In this document: piece after piece, positions 13,132-15,895 of the stretch
Layout: every line of letters starts with the position of its first letter
Position numbering within the stretch: position 1 is the first letter of the stretch
Origin: an uncultured Verrucomicrobiota bacterium
Lineage (GTDB): Bacteria > Verrucomicrobiota > Kiritimatiellia > RFP12 > UBA1067
NCBI GenBank assembly: GCA_946615875.1
Contig: CAMOIK010000028.1
Span: forward strand, 1-15,895
Reading direction: 5' to 3'
DNA: 15,895 nucleotides
Program-made: the position numbers and the translations under genes
Notes under the pieces: model-generated
What the model was told of the DNA's origin: nothing
Databases searched by the model: none
Seen by the model: the letters and a program-made list of their open reading frames with translations, nothing else

Positions 13132-14699
13132 AGCTCGATTTTGCCAAAAACACAAAGCGCAACATGGTGGCGAACGCCGTGAACAGCGGCATGCGCCTCC
13201 TTTTCCCTTTCCTCAACAGGACGCTGTTCCTTTGGCTGCTCGGCCCCGAGTATCTGGGGCTGAACGGCCTGTTCGGCTCGGTCCTCGGCGTCCTGATGCT
13301 GGCGGAGCTGGGCTTCGGCGTGGCGGTGGTGTGCTCGATGTACAAGCCCGTGGCGGACGACGACCGAGAGCTGCTGTGCGCCTATCTCGGCTTCTACCGC
13401 ACTGTTTACAGGTGCGTGGGCGCGGCCATCTTCGCAGTGGGCCTCGCGCTCATGCCGTTCATCCGCAATCTGGTGCATGGCGACGTGCCGCCCGACGTCG
13501 ATCTCCACATCCTCTACTTCATACACCTTGTGAACACGGCGGCGAGCTACTTCCTTTTCGCCTACAGGGGATCGGTGCTTGGCGCGCACCACCGCAACGA
13601 CGTGGTCACGAACATCCGCACAGGCGTCTCCATGGCGCAATACGTGGCCGTGTTCCTGATCCTGCTCGTCACGCGCAACTACTACCATTACGTGGTGGCG
13701 ACGGTCGTCTTCACCGTCGCGCAGAACCTGCTGCTGGTCAAGGCGTCGCGCCGTCTCTTCCCGGACATCGAGCCGAGGGGGCGGCTGCCGGACGCGCTGC
13801 GCCGCAAGGTGCTGTCGGACGTGAAGTCCATATTCATGCACAAGGTGGGCGGGGTTGTCGTCTATTCGATGGACAACATAGTGATCTCGGCGTTCCTGGG
13901 CCTGGTGGCCGTGGCGGCCTACGGCAACTACTACTACGTGGTGACGGCGGTGGCGGGGCTGGCGGCCGTCGTGAGCACCTCCACGGTCGGCGGCTTCGGC
14001 AACCGGATATACACCGAGACGAAGGAGGCGAACTTCGCGCTGTTCATGCGGATGCTGAAGCTTACGCTGCTCATAGCGGTCTTCTGCGCCGCCGTGATGA
14101 TGGCGGCGTACCAGCCGTTCATAGAGATATGGACGAAGGGCGACGCGCAGCTGGTCCGCCACGTTCTCACCGCCGTTCTCATGGTGCTCTTCTTCTACGT
14201 GAACCAGGCCCGCCAGATGCTGATGTCGTTCAAGACCGCCGCCGGCCTGTGGCGGCAGGACCGCTGGAAGCCGATAGTCTCGGGCGTATTCAACCTGACC
14301 CTGAACGTGGCGTTGGTGACGACCCTGCCAGACGCTTTCAAGCTGGACGGCGTGATCCTTTCGACCATACTCGCATTCCTCGTCATCGAGATACCGTGGG
14401 AAACGCGCGTGGTCTTCGATGGCTACTTTGGCGCCGAGCGCGCGCCTGCGTATTGGCGGACCCAGGCGGCGTTCGCGCTTGCTGCCGCTGCGGCGGCGGC
14501 GCTGGCGTGGCTCGCCGCCCGCGCCGTCCCGCTTGGAGGCGTGGCGGGGCTGGCGGCGAAGGGGGCGGCGGCATCCGCCGCGGCGGGACTTGCGACGCTG
14601 CCCGTCGCCATCGCCACCGGCGGCCTGAAGAAGCCCGTGCGCCAGCCTGGCGCGGGCGTCAGCGCCGCCTATCGGCCAGCGGGAAGTATAGGCGGGTGA
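13128..14699 (+). CDS. Wzx-like polysaccharide flippase (MOP superfamily)
   Basis: The 523-residue integral membrane protein probably moves lipid-linked oligosaccharide across the inner membrane. It has about 12-14 hydrophobic segments. The N-terminus NMVANAVNSGMRLLFPFLNRTLFLWLLGPEYLGLNGLF and the late motif GLWRQDRWKPIVSGVFNLTLNV (373-394), followed by GVILSTILAFLVIEIPWE (408-425), are typical of capsule/exopolysaccharide flippases. The last 75 residues are very alanine-rich and may include one or two weak membrane segments. The start is ATG at 13128 within the last codons of rlmB (4-bp overlap), so translation is probably coupled to it. The 3' end overlaps the convergent glycosyltransferase gene by 41 bp. 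With that gene it points to a surface polysaccharide function; the sugar is unknown. Confidence 0.85.
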   Translation: MKLDFAKNTKRNMVANAVNSGMRLLFPFLNRTLFLWLLGPEYLGLNGLFGSVLGVLMLAELGFGVAVVCSMYKPVADDDRELLCAYLGFYRTVYRCVGAAIFAVGLALMPFIRNLVHGDVPPDVDLHILYFIHLVNTAASYFLFAYRGSVLGAHHRNDVVTNIRTGVSMAQYVAVFLILLVTRNYYHYVVATVVFTVAQNLLLVKASRRLFPDIEPRGRLPDALRRKVLSDVKSIFMHKVGGVVVYSMDNIVISAFLGLVAVAAYGNYYYVVTAVAGLAAVVSTSTVGGFGNRIYTETKEANFALFMRMLKLTLLIAVFCAAVMMAAYQPFIEIWTKGDAQLVRHVLTAVLMVLFFYVNQARQMLMSFKTAAGLWRQDRWKPIVSGVFNLTLNVALVTTLPDAFKLDGVILSTILAFLVIEIPWETRVVFDGYFGAERAPAYWRTQAAFALAAAAAAALAWLAARAVPLGGVAGLAAKGAAASAAAGLATLPVAIATGGLKKPVRQPGAGVSAAYRPAGSIGG

Positions 14700-15750
14700 A
14701 GAAGGCTTCCGCGAGCGGTCGCAGCGGTGCGCAGCGGACGAACGCCTTCACCCACCAGCCGGCGAGCTTCCGCTTGGCCGAGGAGCGGGCGAGGAGGGCG
14801 TTGAAATCGCCGAAGCCGTCGCCGAACAGCAGCTTGAGGGTCGTCAGGCGCTCGCGGCGCGGGATCTTCGCGACGCTGTTGCCGCCGAACCATTTGAGGA
14901 AGAGAGTGGTCAGCCACTGTTTCGCCCAGCATACCGAGATGCCGCGGTCGAAGCCAGGCTCCGCCGAGACTTTGGCGTGGAATGCGAAGCAGGAGCGCAG
15001 TATCACGGCGAAGTCGCGGTTGAAGTAGCCCGCGCGGTTCGCCGATGTCACGACCGAGTTGGCCCGTATGCGGTAGATGTAGAATTTCTCGTGCAGCGGC
15101 GCCACCCTCGCGGCGGAGTAGAGCGCGCGCGGCGTGAATTCGCTGTCCTCGTGCCGCAGACCGTCCACGAACGCCAGCGACTTTTCCTTGAGGAAGGCGA
15201 GGCGGCAGATGGTGAGCTGCGCCATCGGGCAGGGGTAGCTCTGCCTGCGCCCGACCATGAGCGTGGCCGCCGGGCCGGTCAGTTCGCCGTTGAAATCGGC
15301 GGGGTAGTTGTCGCGGACCTCGATGTCCCTGCCGGTCGCGTCGTCGCGCACGAGCATCGCGCACGGATAGAGGTCGGCGCCGGGGCGCGACGCGATCTCG
15401 TCGTGGAGCCGCGCCAGCGCACCGGGCGAAATCGTGTCGTCGCCGTCGAGGAAGATGACGTATTGGCCGCGGGCGACGGTCAGCGCCCTGTTGCGCGGCG
15501 TGGCCGGCGAACCGCTGCGCGGCCCGGTCAGCACCGAGAAGCGCTTGTCGCGGGCGGCGTATCCGAACGCGATCGCTTCCGTCGCGTCCAGCGACTCCTC
15601 CACGGCCAGCAGGCACTCCCAGTCGCCGAAGGGTTGGGCGAGGACGGAATCAAGGCACTCGCGGAGGTATTTCTCCACGTCGCAGCATGGTATGATTATC
15701 GAAAAGAAGACCTTTTCCTTCATTTTCCCGTCGGTATCGCTTGCGCCCAT
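14659..15750 (-). CDS. Family 2 glycosyltransferase
   Basis: The 363-residue protein has the GT-A nucleotide-sugar fold. FFSIIIPCCDVEKYLRECLDSVLAQ lies at 15-39, the donor-binding segment GSPATPRNRALTVARGQYVIFLDGDD at 80-105 (DGDD = metal-binding DxD, 102-105), and a later RHEDSEFTPRAL segment fits the acceptor-side HED motif. The C-terminal third is basic and aromatic and may touch the membrane. It should transfer a sugar during surface polysaccharide or glycolipid synthesis; donor and acceptor are unknown. The start chosen is ATG at 15750, with AAGGA at 15768-15764 (13-base spacing). ATG 15723, directly before KEKVFFSIIIP, is equally compatible with the family. It converges on the flippase gene with a 41-bp overlap of coding ends and has its own promoter, so it is a separate transcription unit. 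Confidence 0.9.
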   Translation of the reverse strand: MGASDTDGKMKEKVFFSIIIPCCDVEKYLRECLDSVLAQPFGDWECLLAVEESLDATEAIAFGYAARDKRFSVLTGPRSGSPATPRNRALTVARGQYVIFLDGDDTISPGALARLHDEIASRPGADLYPCAMLVRDDATGRDIEVRDNYPADFNGELTGPAATLMVGRRQSYPCPMAQLTICRLAFLKEKSLAFVDGLRHEDSEFTPRALYSAARVAPLHEKFYIYRIRANSVVTSANRAGYFNRDFAVILRSCFAFHAKVSAEPGFDRGISVCWAKQWLTTLFLKWFGGNSVAKIPRRERLTTLKLLFGDGFGDFNALLARSSAKRKLAGWWVKAFVRCAPLRPLAEAFFTRLYFPLADRRR

Positions 15751-15799
15751 CTTTCTCTTTCTTTCCTTCCGCGTGCCCGCCTCGGCGGATGCGACGCAA

Positions 15800-15829
15800 A
15801 TTATACCATATCCCGCCGCCGCAAATCAA
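15800..15829 (-). promoter_or_regulatory. Promoter of the glycosyltransferase gene
   Basis: On the minus strand TTGATT (15829-15824) is a 4-of-6 -35. After an 18-bp spacer comes TATAAT (15805-15800) preceded by TGG, an extended -10. The predicted start near 15793 leaves a leader of about 43 nt with the AAGGA ribosome site. The block ATATGGTATAAT (15811-15800) is identical to that of the etfB promoter. Confidence 0.75.
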
Positions 15830-15895
15830 GTCGCCCTGCCACTTCGCAAACCCATGATTGGAATATAGTGACGCGCGCCATATATGGAGAGGGCG
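15830..15895. other. Right-edge intergenic sequence
   Basis: No gene is visible in the last 66 bases. They contain a plus-strand TATAGT (15864-15869), which could be a weak -10 for a gene beyond the edge, and the 10-bp palindrome CCATATATGG (15878-15887). Neither can be assigned without more sequence. Confidence 0.3.

Noticed and set aside
10506..14162. Long minus-strand open frames at 10506-12368 and 12942-14162
   Set aside because: They are antisense to rhaT/rhaA and to the flippase, which have clear family motifs. The antisense products look like compositional shadows.
12977..15028. 683-codon plus-strand open frame
   Set aside because: It is an out-of-frame reading through the end of rlmB and the flippase, then antisense to the glycosyltransferase. 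It has no motifs and is low-complexity in Arg, Ala and Gly.
15878..15887. CCATATATGG at the right edge as another copy of the TATATA array element
   Set aside because: It shares only the AT core, stands alone, and lacks the GTC/GAC ends and the spacer sequence.

Overview
The window is GC-rich bacterial DNA, dense with genes and without tRNA, rRNA, insertion sequence or CRISPR. The gene set suggests an anaerobic, polysaccharide-coated chromosome: biotin synthesis from pimelate through BioW, an electron-transfer flavoprotein of the electron-bifurcating type, L-rhamnose uptake and isomerisation, and a flippase plus glycosyltransferase. My guess is a gut or sediment member of the PVC group (Verrucomicrobiota/Kiritimatiellota/Lentisphaerota). 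This is inference only; no phylogenetic marker was available to fix it.

Left end (1-1398): a small flavodoxin-fold oxidoreductase (+) ends at a perfect 23-bp inverted repeat that looks like a two-way terminator. Facing it is a decayed minus-strand gene (about 618-1175) whose coding signal jumps between frames. Beyond that lie a small dyad and six tandem copies of a palindromic TATATA element at 22-23-bp spacing, for which I have no known counterpart.

Centre (1399-9824, minus strand): six tightly packed genes run in the order etfB, etfA, acyl-CoA dehydrogenase, bioDA, bioWF, bioB. Biotin synthesis is compressed into three polypeptides: a BioD-BioA fusion, a BioW-BioF fusion and BioB. Their start and stop codons overlap (8 bp and 4 bp), so they should be translationally coupled. 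Together they would take pimelate to pimeloyl-CoA, KAPA, DAPA, dethiobiotin and biotin. The upstream Etf/dehydrogenase genes may share the transcript. The promoter in front of etfB lies so close to the ATG that its mRNA is probably leaderless.

Right part (9825-15895): a divergent promoter region separates etfB from rhaT-rhaA (+), which import L-rhamnose and isomerise it to L-rhamnulose; no kinase or aldolase is present here. A GC-rich terminator follows. Then come rlmB (23S rRNA methyltransferase) and a Wzx-like flippase, joined by an ATGA overlap. The flippase converges on, and overlaps by 41 bp, a family-2 glycosyltransferase on the minus strand. The glycosyltransferase promoter carries the same 12-base extended -10 block as the etfB promoter.
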